NCBI RefSeq assembly: GCF_900088415.1
Contig: NZ_FLLQ01000014.1
Span: 1-56,392 of the forward strand
Direction of reading: 5' to 3'
DNA: 56,392 bases
Origin: Vibrio mediterranei
GTDB lineage: Bacteria > Pseudomonadota > Gammaproteobacteria > Enterobacterales > Vibrionaceae
Shown one piece after another: positions 1-8,889 of this stretch. Both the position numbers and the translations under genes were made by a program. Below the pieces are notes generated by a model that was given only the letters and a program-made list of their open reading frames with translations, was not told the DNA's origin and did no database searches. Each line of letters begins with the position of its first letter. Position 1 is the stretch's first letter.

Positions 1-133
1 AACTAATAGATACACTAGTTGTCAGAGTGATTGTTGTCAAAGTAAATAAAGTGCACTAAAAAGCATCCAAGGTATTCATATTTAAAAACTTAATATGATT
101 TTGATTATTTTTAGTCATTAGGATTACAACGTT
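1..133. mobile_element. terminal segment of an unidentified element inserted in comM
   Basis: The comM reading frame, conserved up to the Walker B codons for L-D-E, stops matching the family at about position 133/134. The remaining 133 bases are AT-rich and code only a 25-residue non-homologous tail before a stop at 56-58. On the plus strand GTTGTCA occurs at 18-24 and 33-39, a 15-bp-spaced direct repeat such as transposase or recombinase end sites can show. A TGT trinucleotide (minus strand, 128 to 126) lies five bases from the junction, but those five bases do not look like native comM sequence. No recombinase gene is in view, so the type (Tn7-like, other transposon, genomic island) is open. 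An assembly or rearrangement breakpoint is the alternative. Confidence 0.5.
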
Positions 134-1042
134 TTCGTCGAGGAATAGTAACCCATTATGTGCCAGAGAAATTTCTCCTGGTCTTGGTATCGAACCTCCA
201 CCAACTAATGCAGCCATAGAACTCGAATGATGAGGGGCACGAAAAGGCCGCGTTTTCCAATTGTCTTCATTGATTTCTTGCTGCGTCAACGACGCGACCG
301 AGGCAGTTTCCATCGCTTCTTGTTCGCTCATTTCAGGTAATAGGTCGCAAAGCCGTGAGGCCAACATGGTTTTTCCGGTTCCAGGAGGACCGAGAAAGAG
401 TAGGTTGTGATTTCCGGCTGCGGCAATCTCTAAAGCTCTCTTTCCCTGTTGTTGGCCGATGATATCCTGTAGATCGCGTGTTTTCGGCACCATCTTTATC
501 TGTTTAGTGTCGGTATATAGGGATAGAGCTTGTTGGCCCATCAAATACGCACAGACATCGAGTAGACCTGATGCTGATTTATGGTGCTCTCGGCCAACCA
601 ACGCCGCCTGATTACCATTGCCTTCTGGCACCACTAAGCATCGACGGCTTTTGTTAGCGGCGAGTGCAGCAGGTAAAACACCTTTGACGACTCTTAGCTC
701 TCCAGAAAGCGCTAGCTCGCCAACAAATTCATGTGCGAGTAGCTTATCGTGAGGTAACTGATCAGATGCCGCCAAAATACCTAACGCAATAGGAAGATCA
801 AATCGCCCTCCCTCTTTAGGCAGATCCGCTGGAGCGAGATTCACCGTGATTCTCTTCGCCGGAAACTCAAATCGTGAATTGATGATGGCACTACGTACTC
901 GGTCTTTAGATTCCTTAACTGTCGTCTCTGGAAGTCCTACCAGTGTAAAACCGGGCATACCATTACTGATGTGGACTTCAACCGTAACCAAAGGTGCTTC
1001 AACACCAACGCTCGCTCGACTATAAATAATCGATAATCCCAT
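56..1042 (-). pseudogene. comM: comM/yifB, Mg-chelatase-like AAA+ helicase, 3' part lost
   Basis: ComM is an AAA+ hexameric helicase that promotes branch migration during natural transformation. The start at 1042 (M-G-L-S-I-I-Y-S) has an AGGGA ribosome site; a TTG seven codons upstream is less likely. The N-terminal ChlI/Lon-like domain (about residues 1-180) and the Walker A motif G-P-P-G-T-G-K-T are intact. The frame reaches L-L-F-L-D-E (Walker B) at residue 303, then switches to 25 unrelated residues and a stop. The family is about 500 residues long, so Sensor 1, the arginine finger, Sensor 2 and the C-terminal domain are absent. The product should not be an active ATPase. Its place beside the ilv operon matches E. 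coli yifB-ilvL order, so this is the native locus. Confidence 0.85.
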
Positions 1043-1248
1043 GAAATCCCTTTTTCCTTCCAATTTCTCTCACTTAGATGGTTAAAAGTCAGAGTTTTAT
1101 ATATACCCCATGTTATACAGCCATATTTAATGCTGAGTAAATGTGAAAAAAGTATGATTTTTTGCTTGTCAGGTAACAGAAATTTGTGATACCACTAGTG
1201 ACGCAAACATTTTCGTTAGAAACAACACAACGATTTAGAAACAAGATA

Positions 1249-1338
1249 ATGACTTTTAACGCTCACTCTCACACTCTGATTAGCCTGATTATTGTGGTCC
1301 TGATTGGTACCGCACGGGGGCATGTGGGCGGAAAATAA
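1249..1338 (+). CDS. ilvL: ilvL leader peptide of the ilvGMEDA operon
   Basis: A 29-codon frame starts ATG at 1249 and ends TAA at 1338, directly before the attenuator hairpin. Residues 10-19 read L-I-S-L-I-I-V-V-L-I, a run of Leu, Ile and Val codons with one Ser, and Thr codons occur at 2, 9 and 21. This is the composition expected when ribosome stalling on scarce branched-chain aminoacyl-tRNAs controls termination, as in E. coli ilvL. The peptide itself probably has no other role. Upstream, TTGCTT (1162-1167) and GTGATA (1186-1191) are a weak promoter candidate. The 1043-1248 stretch shows nothing else I can name. Confidence 0.88.
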   Translation: MTFNAHSHTLISLIIVVLIGTARGHVGGK

Positions 1339-1350
1339 CCACGAGATTCA

Positions 1351-1386
1351 AAAAACCCCCGCACTGAAAAGTCCGGGGGTTTTTTT
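1351..1386 (+). terminator. ilv operon attenuator
   Basis: AAAAACCCCCG (1351-1361) pairs with CGGGGGTTTTT (1374-1384) and the T run continues to 1386. It lies 12 bases after the ilvL stop and about 140 bases before ilvG, so it is the transcription attenuator that ilvL translation would regulate. Confidence 0.9.
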
Positions 1387-1525
1387 ACAAACTCAAAATA
1401 TAAATTTGATAGTGATCACTCATAGAAACCCTCTCGGTGGATATGACAGGAAGAAATGGAGCACACAATGTGCAATCGAACGACAAACAGTCACGACAGC
1501 AAGCGTGACACCCAAGGAGGCTATA

Positions 1526-3172
1526 ATGACAGGTGCTGAATTAGTTGTAGCCGCATTGAGACAGCAAGGCATTGAAACGGTATTTGGCTATCCTGGTGGA
1601 GCCATCATGCCAATCTACGATGCTCTGTATGATGGTGGTGTAGAACATATCCTCTGCCGACACGAACAAGGCGCTGCAATGGCAGCCATCGGACTGGCAA
1701 GAGCCACCAAAGACGTTGCTGTTTGTATGGCCACCTCCGGCCCCGGCGCCACCAATCTCGTAACCGGCCTCGCCGACGCTTTTCTCGATTCGATCCCTCT
1801 CGTAGCTATCACTGGTCAAGTTGCCAGCTCCCATATCGGTACTGATGCATTCCAAGAAATGGATGTGATTGGTATGTCTCTCTCATGCACGAAACATAGC
1901 TATCTGGTCACGGATATTGAAGAGTTAGCTCCAACTCTTGCCGAGGCATTTGAAGTTGCTAAAACAGGCAGACCTGGCCCTGTTATTGTCGATATTGCTA
2001 AAGATGTCCAACTTGCTAATGCTCCGGTTGATGTCCTTCCCCCGTTTACGCCACCAGCGATCCCTGTTGCTTCGTCAGAGCAAGTCCAGTTAGCACAGCA
2101 ACTGCTTGATCAAAGCTCTCGCCCAGTTTTGTATGTAGGTGGTGGTGTGCAACTTGCCGATGCCACAGAGTCTGTACGTGAGTTTTTACGCCTCAACCCT
2201 ATGCCAAGTGTCAGCACACTAAAAGGCTTAGGTACTATTGAGAGACATGACCCACACTACTTGGGAATGTTGGGCATGCACGGTACCAAGGCCGCAAACT
2301 TAGTCGTTCAAGAATGTGACCTTTTAATCGTGGTTGGTGCTCGTTTTGATGACCGCGTGACCGGAAAACTGGATACCTTTGCTCCTCATGCAAAAGTGAT
2401 TCATATCGATATTGATGCTGCGGAATTTAACAAGCTCAGACAAGCTCATGCTGCATTACGTGGTGACATAAACGTCATCTTGCCACAGCTTGAACTGTCA
2501 AAAGATATTGCTCCTTGGGTACATCACAGCGAGAGCTTACGCAGTGGTTTTAAATGGCGCTATGACCATCCAGGAGATTTAATTTTTGCTCCACTGCTCC
2601 TTAAACAGCTATCAGACATGATGCCTGAGTCTTCGATTATCTCAACGGACGTTGGCCAACACCAGATGTGGGCAGCACAACATATCCAGCCTAGATTGCC
2701 TGAGAATTTTATTACTTCGGCTGGTCTCGGCACTATGGGCTTTGGTCTTCCAGCAGCAATGGGAGCAGCAGTTGGTCGCCCTGACGACCAATCAATTCTA
2801 ATTACTGGTGACGGTTCATTCATGATGAATGTTCAAGAACTAGGCACACTGAAGCGCCGTCAAATACCCGTCAAAATTGTGCTGTTAAATAACCAACGTC
2901 TTGGTATGGTTAGACAGTGGCAATCACTGTTTTTTGATGGTCGACACAGCGAAACGATTTTGGATGATAACCCTGACTTTGTCATGCTTGCTAAAGCATT
3001 CGATATCCCAGGTAAAACCATTACTCGTAAAGAAGAAGTTGAGCCTGCTCTCAAAGAAATGCTAGAGAGCAAGACCTCGTACATGCTTCACGTGTTGATA
3101 GATGAAGAAGAAAATGTATGGCCTTTGGTTCCGCCAGGCGCCTCAAATAGTGACATGTTGGAGAATACCTAA
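1526..3172 (+). CDS. ilvG: acetolactate synthase isozyme II, large subunit
   Basis: IlvG is the catalytic subunit that condenses two pyruvates, or pyruvate and 2-oxobutyrate, to acetohydroxy acids using thiamine diphosphate. The start at 1526 is set by AAGGAGG at 1514-1520 and gives 548 residues, the family length; the open frame runs back to 1304 but would read through the attenuator. E47 in R-H-E-Q-G-A-A is the catalytic glutamate of the Pyr domain. The G-D-G...N-N Mg/ThDP motif starts near residue 428. The frame is intact, unlike the frameshifted ilvG of E. coli K-12, so valine-resistant isozyme II should be made. The stop overlaps the ilvM start by one base (TAATG), indicating translational coupling of the two subunits. 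Confidence 0.95.
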   Translation: MTGAELVVAALRQQGIETVFGYPGGAIMPIYDALYDGGVEHILCRHEQGAAMAAIGLARATKDVAVCMATSGPGATNLVTGLADAFLDSIPLVAITGQVASSHIGTDAFQEMDVIGMSLSCTKHSYLVTDIEELAPTLAEAFEVAKTGRPGPVIVDIAKDVQLANAPVDVLPPFTPPAIPVASSEQVQLAQQLLDQSSRPVLYVGGGVQLADATESVREFLRLNPMPSVSTLKGLGTIERHDPHYLGMLGMHGTKAANLVVQECDLLIVVGARFDDRVTGKLDTFAPHAKVIHIDIDAAEFNKLRQAHAALRGDINVILPQLELSKDIAPWVHHSESLRSGFKWRYDHPGDLIFAPLLLKQLSDMMPESSIISTDVGQHQMWAAQHIQPRLPENFITSAGLGTMGFGLPAAMGAAVGRPDDQSILITGDGSFMMNVQELGTLKRRQIPVKIVLLNNQRLGMVRQWQSLFFDGRHSETILDDNPDFVMLAKAFDIPGKTITRKEEVEPALKEMLESKTSYMLHVLIDEEENVWPLVPPGASNSDMLENT

Positions 3173-3453
3173 TGGACAGATACTTATTAGACATCAAAGC
3201 CGATGATAAACCTGTCTTGCTAGAGCGCGTATTACGCGTTATTCGCCACCGTGGCTTTATCATTAAACAAGTGGCTGCAACACAAAACCATGAAAGTAAG
3301 ATTGCCAGTGTTGAGATCATTGTTGATAGCGATCGCCCTATCACGACCTTGATCAATCAGATTGAGAAGCTTTGGGATATTCGTACCATCGAGGTGACAG
3401 AGCTTAAACACAACGAACTGACCAATCACAACCTACAAGAACAAAGTGCATAA
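3172..3453 (+). CDS. ilvM: acetolactate synthase isozyme II, small regulatory subunit
   Basis: IlvM is the 93-residue ACT-domain partner that activates and stabilises IlvG. The ACT fold covers about residues 3-75 (beta strand R-Y-L-L-D-I-K-A at the start, then V-L-L-E-R-V-L-R-V-I-R-H-R-G-F). It begins within the ilvG stop codon and is followed 14 bases later by ilvE with a GGAAGGA ribosome site. Isozyme II small subunits are short and typically insensitive to valine; that is family knowledge and not visible here. Length and operon position match E. coli ilvM, so the call is firm. Confidence 0.94.
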   Translation: MDRYLLDIKADDKPVLLERVLRVIRHRGFIIKQVAATQNHESKIASVEIIVDSDRPITTLINQIEKLWDIRTIEVTELKHNELTNHNLQEQSA

Positions 3454-3467
3454 GGAAGGAATGCTAA

Positions 3468-4421
3468 ATGGCTAAAAGTACAGCAGATTTTATTTGGTTT
3501 AATGGTGAGATGGTTCCATGGGCTGAGGCGAACGTTCACGTCTTAACTCACGCAATGCATTATGGTACTTCTGTTTTTGAAGGGGTTCGTTGTTATAACA
3601 CACCTAACGGTCCTGTGGTTTTCCGTCACCCTGAGCACGCCAAGCGTCTTAAAGATTCCGCTAAGATTTATCGCTTCCCAATTCCTTATACTGAGGAAGA
3701 AATCATGGAAGCAACCCGTGAGACACTACGCCAAAATAAGCTTGAATCCGCTTATATTCGTCCATTAGGTTTTGTCGGTAACGTTGGTCTAGGTGTTTGC
3801 CCTCCAGAAGGCACGCAAATGGAGCTCATCATTGCTGCTTTCCCTTGGGGTTCTTACCTAGGTGAAGAAGCACTGGCAAACGGTGTAGACGCAATGATCT
3901 CAAGCTGGAACCGCGCCGCGCCAAATACCATTCCAACTGCAGCAAAAGCTGGTGGTAACTATCTTTCTTCATTGCTTGTTGGCGGTGAAGCACGTCGTCA
4001 CGGTTATGACGAAGGTATTGCTCTCAGTGTCGATGGTTATCTATCAGAAGGCGCTGGTGAGAACATTTTCGTAGTCAAAGATGGCGTCATCACAACACCA
4101 CCAGCAACCAGCGCGATCCTACCAGGTATCACTCGCGACTCAATCATGACGATTGCCAAAGATATAGGCTACGACGTTCGTGAAGCCAACATTGCTCGTG
4201 AAGCACTTTACCTAGCAGACGAAGTATTTATGACCGGTACCGCTGCTGAAATCGTTCCGGTACGCAGCATTGATAAAATCGATGTTGGTACAGGTAAACG
4301 CGGTCCAATTACCAAAGTTATGCAAGATGCGTATTTTGGCCTATTCAATGGCACCACTGAAGATAAGTGGGGCTGGCTAGATTACGTATACCCAGAACAG
4401 AAACCAGCATCAGCAAAATAA
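3468..4421 (+). CDS. ilvE: branched-chain-amino-acid aminotransferase
   Basis: IlvE transfers the amino group between glutamate and the 2-oxo acids of Leu, Ile and Val, the last step of their synthesis. It is a class IV PLP enzyme of 317 residues (E. coli 309). The PLP lysine is K160 in P-T-A-A-K-A-G-G-N-Y, the same number as in E. coli. S-E-G-A-G-E-N and the T-G-T-A-A-E motif near residue 256 bind the cofactor phosphate region. It starts ATG 14 bases after ilvM and ends 12 bases before ilvD, inside the ilvGMEDA operon. Confidence 0.96.
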   Translation: MAKSTADFIWFNGEMVPWAEANVHVLTHAMHYGTSVFEGVRCYNTPNGPVVFRHPEHAKRLKDSAKIYRFPIPYTEEEIMEATRETLRQNKLESAYIRPLGFVGNVGLGVCPPEGTQMELIIAAFPWGSYLGEEALANGVDAMISSWNRAAPNTIPTAAKAGGNYLSSLLVGGEARRHGYDEGIALSVDGYLSEGAGENIFVVKDGVITTPPATSAILPGITRDSIMTIAKDIGYDVREANIAREALYLADEVFMTGTAAEIVPVRSIDKIDVGTGKRGPITKVMQDAYFGLFNGTTEDKWGWLDYVYPEQKPASAK

Positions 4422-4433
4422 GGAAGAAGTACA

Positions 4434-6275
4434 ATGCCTAAATACAGATCAGCCACCACAACTCATGGTCGCAACATGGCTGGTGCTCGTGCACTTTGGC
4501 GTGCAACTGGTGTCAAAGAAGAAGATTTCGGTAAGCCAATTATTGCTGTTGTAAACTCGTTTACCCAATTTGTACCGGGACACGTTCACCTTAAAGACCT
4601 TGGCCAACTAGTCGCCAAAGAAATTGAAGAAGCGGGCGGTATTGCCAAAGAATTCAATACCATTGCTGTTGATGATGGCATCGCAATGGGTCACGGCGGA
4701 ATGTTGTACTCACTGCCTTCACGTGAGCTCATTGCCGACTCTGTAGAGTATATGGTCAATGCTCACTGTGCAGACGCCATGGTATGTATCTCCAACTGCG
4801 ATAAGATCACTCCGGGAATGCTGATGGCTTCAATGCGCCTGAACATTCCAGTGATCTTCGTTTCTGGCGGCCCAATGGAGGCTGGTAAAACAAAGCTTTC
4901 TGATCAGATCATCAAACTCGATCTGGTTGATGCCATGATCCAAGGTGCCGATCCTACGGTTTCTGATGAACAAAGCGAGCAAGTTGAACGTTCAGCATGT
5001 CCAACTTGTGGTTCTTGCTCAGGCATGTTCACTGCCAACTCGATGAACTGTCTAACAGAGGCTTTAGGTCTCTCTCAACCAGGTAATGGCTCACTACTTG
5101 CAACTCACGCAGACCGTGAGGTGCTGTTCAAAAATGCTGGTAAACGTATCGTTGACCTAACTAAGCGCTACTACGAGCAAGATGACGCGACTGCCCTTCC
5201 ACGCAACATCGCCACCAAAGATGCTTTTGAGAACGCAATGGCGCTTGATATCGCTATGGGGGGCTCAACCAATACGGTGCTTCACCTATTAGCAGCTGCT
5301 CAAGAAGGTGAAGTGGATTTCGATATGGAAGATATCGACCAAATGTCTCGCCGCGTCCCTAACCTCTGTAAAGTGGCACCTTCCACACCTAAGTATCACA
5401 TGGAAGATGTACACCGTGCTGGTGGGGTTATCGGTATTCTGGGTGAACTAAATCGTGCAGGCTTGCTTAATAGCCAAACTAATACTGTTCTTGGCCTTAC
5501 GATGGAAGAACAACTCAATCAATACGACATCATGTTGACGGATTCCGAGGAAATTAAGTCGTTCTACCGCGCAGGTCCTGCTGGTATTCGCACCACTCAA
5601 GCATTCTCTCAAGATTGTCGCTGGGATACTTTAGATGATGATCGTGAGAATGGCTGTATTCGCACAAAAGACAACGCCTATAGCCAAGATGGTGGTCTCG
5701 CAGTGCTGAAAGGTAATATTGCTCTAGATGGCTGTATTGTTAAAACGGCAGGTGTAGATGAAGGCAGCCTGGTATTCCAAGGCCCTGCTGTTGTTTTTGA
5801 AAGCCAAGAAGATGCGGTTGATGGCATTTTGGGTGGTAAAGTAAAAGCAGGCGATGTTGTGGTTATTCGCTATGAAGGACCAAAAGGCGGTCCGGGTATG
5901 CAAGAAATGTTGTACCCAACCACATACCTAAAATCGATGGGCCTTGGTAAAGAGTGTGCACTTCTTACTGATGGTCGATTCTCTGGCGGTACTTCTGGCC
6001 TATCTATCGGTCACGCCTCTCCGGAAGCGGCAAATGGCGGTACTATTGGCCTTGTCAAAGACGGCGACACTATTAGCATTGATATCCCGTCACGCAGCAT
6101 CACATTGGATGTCGCTGAATCTGAGCTTGCTACTCGACGCGCAGAGCAAGACAAGTTGGGCTGGAAACCTGCTGATCGCGAACGTACGGTCTCTTTAGCA
6201 CTTAAAGCTTACGCTAACCTTGCAACCAGTGCAGACAAAGGTGCGGTGCGCGATAAGTCGAAACTCGAGGGCTAA
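4434..6275 (+). CDS. ilvD: dihydroxy-acid dehydratase
   Basis: IlvD dehydrates 2,3-dihydroxy-isovalerate and 2,3-dihydroxy-3-methylvalerate to the 2-oxo acids used by IlvE. It has 613 residues, close to the E. coli 616. Iron-sulfur cysteines are visible at C122 (S-N-C-D-K-I-T-P-G-M) and in C189-P-T-C192-G-S-C195-S-G-M-F. The conserved G-R-F-S-G-G-T-S-G motif lies in the C-terminal domain near residue 517. As a cytoplasmic Fe-S enzyme it is expected to be oxidant-sensitive. It follows ilvE by 12 bases and precedes ilvA by 5, so the four enzymes are cotranscribed. Confidence 0.97.
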   Translation: MPKYRSATTTHGRNMAGARALWRATGVKEEDFGKPIIAVVNSFTQFVPGHVHLKDLGQLVAKEIEEAGGIAKEFNTIAVDDGIAMGHGGMLYSLPSRELIADSVEYMVNAHCADAMVCISNCDKITPGMLMASMRLNIPVIFVSGGPMEAGKTKLSDQIIKLDLVDAMIQGADPTVSDEQSEQVERSACPTCGSCSGMFTANSMNCLTEALGLSQPGNGSLLATHADREVLFKNAGKRIVDLTKRYYEQDDATALPRNIATKDAFENAMALDIAMGGSTNTVLHLLAAAQEGEVDFDMEDIDQMSRRVPNLCKVAPSTPKYHMEDVHRAGGVIGILGELNRAGLLNSQTNTVLGLTMEEQLNQYDIMLTDSEEIKSFYRAGPAGIRTTQAFSQDCRWDTLDDDRENGCIRTKDNAYSQDGGLAVLKGNIALDGCIVKTAGVDEGSLVFQGPAVVFESQEDAVDGILGGKVKAGDVVVIRYEGPKGGPGMQEMLYPTTYLKSMGLGKECALLTDGRFSGGTSGLSIGHASPEAANGGTIGLVKDGDTISIDIPSRSITLDVAESELATRRAEQDKLGWKPADRERTVSLALKAYANLATSADKGAVRDKSKLEG

Positions 6276-6280
6276 CAACA

Positions 6281-7819
6281 ATGAGTGCAGCAGATAATCA
6301 TCCTGAGTCTGGCGCAGATTATCTGCGCCAGATACTCAGAGCACCAGTTTATGAAGTGGCGACCGTAACGCCACTTCAAGAAATGCCAAGATTGGCAGCA
6401 CGCATCGGCAACCAGGTTCAAATCAAGCGTGAAGATCGCCAGCCTGTGCACTCGTTCAAGTTGCGCGGCGCCTACAACATGGTGGCTAATCTAACTGATG
6501 AGCAAAAACGTGCAGGTGTGATTGCCGCCTCAGCGGGTAACCATGCTCAAGGCATGGCACTATCTGGCACGAAACTGGGCATCAATACCACCATTGTGAT
6601 GCCTAAAACCACCCCTGATATCAAGGTTGAAGCGGTTCGTGGCTTTGGTGGTAACGTCGTTCTGCATGGCAGTAATTTTGATGAAGCCAAAGCCGAAGCA
6701 CAGCGTCTGTCAGAAGAACATGGCTACACCTTTGTGCCGCCTTTCGATCATCCATTGGTGATTGCGGGGCAAGGCACCATTGGTATGGAAATGCTGCAGC
6801 AAAATGGTCACCTCGACTATATTTTCGTTCCTGTTGGCGGTGGTGGTCTAGCTGCGGGTGTTGCGGTCTTGGTCAAACAACTGATGCCTGAGATAAAAGT
6901 CATTGCTGTTGAACCGGAAGATTCTGCCTGTCTTAAAGCTGCGATGGATGCTGGAGAACCTGTAGTACTCGATCAGGTCAGTATGTTTGCAGACGGTGTT
7001 GCGGTTAAAATCATTGGTAATGAAACCTTCCGACTGTGCCAGAAATATATTGATGGCCACATTACGGTTTCTAGCGATGAAATCTGTGCCGCAGTGAAAG
7101 ACATCTTTGAAGATACTCGCGCTATTGCCGAGCCATCCGGTGCACTGGCACTTGCTGGTCTGAAAAAGTTTGCTGAGCAAAATCAACTGCAAGGTAAACA
7201 GCTAGGCACAGTGCTTTCGGGTGCTAATACCAATTTCCACGGCTTGCGTTATGTCTCTGAACGTTGTGAACTCGGTGAAAAACGTGAAGGTATACTAGCG
7301 GTGACCATTCCAGAGCGCCAAGGCGCCTTCTTCGAGTTCTGCAATATTATTGGTGGCCGAGCAGTTACTGAGTTTAACTACCGATACAACGATGACAAAT
7401 TGGCCAACATTTTCGTCGGTGTGCGTCTCGTAGGTGGTCAAGAAGAATTGGATGGCATCATTAGTGATCTCAGAGCGAGTGGCTACCCTGTGGTTGACCT
7501 CTCTGACGATGAAATGGCAAAACTGCACATTCGCTATATGATTGGTGGCAGACCGTCAAAACAGCTTAAAGAACGCCTATATAGTTTTGAGTTCCCAGAG
7601 TATCCAGGAGCGCTACTTAAGTTCTTAAGCACGTTAGGGACACATTGGAATATCAGCTTATTCAATTATCGTAACCAAGGCGCAGATTACGGTCGAGTTT
7701 TATGTGGTTTTGAATTGGAAGATAGTGATTTGAATGAGTTCTCGGCTCATCTGAGAGAACTGGGCTACCAATGCAAAGACGAGACCGATAATCCATCTTA
7801 TAAGTTCTTTTTATCTTAA
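6281..7819 (+). CDS. ilvA: biosynthetic threonine ammonia-lyase (threonine deaminase)
   Basis: IlvA converts threonine to 2-oxobutyrate, the committed step to isoleucine. The PLP lysine is K60 in H-S-F-K-L-R-G-A-Y-N; the phosphate loop is V-G-G-G-G-L near residue 187. Two ACT-like regulatory domains follow (about 335-410 and 430-510), marking the biosynthetic, isoleucine-inhibited form (512 residues; E. coli 514) and not the short catabolic TdcB type. It is the last gene of the operon and is followed by a strong terminator. Confidence 0.96.
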   Translation: MSAADNHPESGADYLRQILRAPVYEVATVTPLQEMPRLAARIGNQVQIKREDRQPVHSFKLRGAYNMVANLTDEQKRAGVIAASAGNHAQGMALSGTKLGINTTIVMPKTTPDIKVEAVRGFGGNVVLHGSNFDEAKAEAQRLSEEHGYTFVPPFDHPLVIAGQGTIGMEMLQQNGHLDYIFVPVGGGGLAAGVAVLVKQLMPEIKVIAVEPEDSACLKAAMDAGEPVVLDQVSMFADGVAVKIIGNETFRLCQKYIDGHITVSSDEICAAVKDIFEDTRAIAEPSGALALAGLKKFAEQNQLQGKQLGTVLSGANTNFHGLRYVSERCELGEKREGILAVTIPERQGAFFEFCNIIGGRAVTEFNYRYNDDKLANIFVGVRLVGGQEELDGIISDLRASGYPVVDLSDDEMAKLHIRYMIGGRPSKQLKERLYSFEFPEYPGALLKFLSTLGTHWNISLFNYRNQGADYGRVLCGFELEDSDLNEFSAHLRELGYQCKDETDNPSYKFFLS

Positions 7820-7823
7820 TCAG

Positions 7824-7852
7824 AAAATGGGAAGTGGCTGCTTCCCATTTTT
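7824..7852. terminator. bidirectional terminator between ilvA and punR
   Basis: AAAATGGGAAG (7824-7834) pairs with CTTCCCATTTT (7841-7851) around a short loop, with T runs in both directions. It ends the ilv operon and overlaps the stop of the convergent LysR gene. Confidence 0.88.
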
Positions 7853-8750
7853 ATTTCAACCAATCGCGATACAGCTGAGCTTCATCCCCTAGGTACTCTA
7901 CCATCCAATCCAATAGATTATGATTATCGTGCTTTCTCCACACCAAGCAACACTCACTTGGCGCTTGAGCATCTTCGAGAGTTCGCTCCACCAGCATGCC
8001 GTAGTCGATAAGTGGCTGAGCAATGTGCCTAGGCATGTAACCAATGCCTACGTTCTTTTTCAAACACTCGATGGCAGTAAACCAATTGGGTAACAATAAC
8101 CGCCGCTGTTGCGGGTAGTGCTCATTGTGACGCTTAGGTAATACTCGCGACGTATCATCAATGCAAATGGCGGTAAATTGACTGACGAAATCTTCATCCA
8201 GTTGCGCCTGATTGGCACATGGATGCGAGGGCGACATAACCAGAGCCCAGTCTAGGCTGCCTATTTTCTTAACGCCATATTCACCACTGACAGGAATCGC
8301 ACTCGTCGCGCCAATCACAATGTCTGCTCGTTGCTGAGAAATAGCCTCCCAAGAGCCGTTATAGACCTCCATATTGATCTGCAGCTCAGCAAACTCAAAC
8401 TCCTGATAGAAATCTTCAATCAGATCAGACAGCTTATCTACTCTAACCACATTATCTAAGGTCAGCTTTAAGCTATTTTGCCACCCCAGAGCTGTACGTC
8501 GTGTCTGGTGAGTAAGTTCATCCATTTTGCGCAGCATTTGCCGAGCTTCCACTATGAAGACTTCACCGGCCGAGGTTAACTCAACCTTTCTTGGTAGCCG
8601 AGTAAACAGTTTTACCCCGAGTTCTTGTTCAATCTGTCGCACACTGTAGCTAATCGCAGAAGGCACTTTATGCAATACCTCAGCGGCAGCGCTAAAGCTT
8701 CCTAATCGAGCAACCACATCTAGCATTTCTAATGATGAGCGAGAATACAT
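7851..8750 (-). CDS. punR: LysR-type regulator, PunR (YdhB) homologue
   Basis: A 299-residue LysR protein: winged helix-turn-helix in residues 1-60 (L-G-S-F-S-A-A-A-E-V-L-H-K-V-P-S-A-I-S), linker helix to about 90, then the effector-binding domain. Residue patterns throughout resemble E. coli YdhB/PunR, which activates the purine-nucleoside transporter gene punC in response to adenosine-type ligands. The divergent neighbour is a punC homologue, and the pairing supports the orthology. The 139 bases between the two starts (8751-8889) should hold both promoters and the operator. Ligand and direction of control are inferred from E. coli. Confidence 0.83.
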   Translation of the reverse strand: MYSRSSLEMLDVVARLGSFSAAAEVLHKVPSAISYSVRQIEQELGVKLFTRLPRKVELTSAGEVFIVEARQMLRKMDELTHQTRRTALGWQNSLKLTLDNVVRVDKLSDLIEDFYQEFEFAELQINMEVYNGSWEAISQQRADIVIGATSAIPVSGEYGVKKIGSLDWALVMSPSHPCANQAQLDEDFVSQFTAICIDDTSRVLPKRHNEHYPQQRRLLLPNWFTAIECLKKNVGIGYMPRHIAQPLIDYGMLVERTLEDAQAPSECCLVWRKHDNHNLLDWMVEYLGDEAQLYRDWLK

Positions 8751-8889
8751 ACTTTAGCTTTCAAATTTTTTGATAGATAACTACAAAATATAGCGTTTTA
8801 TTTTTCTAAGATCCAAAAATAGAATACACACCATCAGCAGTATGGGCTGGCGCCAATTCATTCCTGTGAAAATATTTCAAGGAATAACA

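Noticed and set aside
129..133. AACGT as a 5-bp target duplication of the comM insertion
   Set aside because: Native comM should read a Leu codon there; AACGT does not fit, so it cannot be assigned as duplicated host sequence.
1304..1525. In-frame upstream extension of ilvG
   Set aside because: It reads through the attenuator and lacks a ribosome site; AAGGAGG at 1514-1520 fixes the start at 1526.
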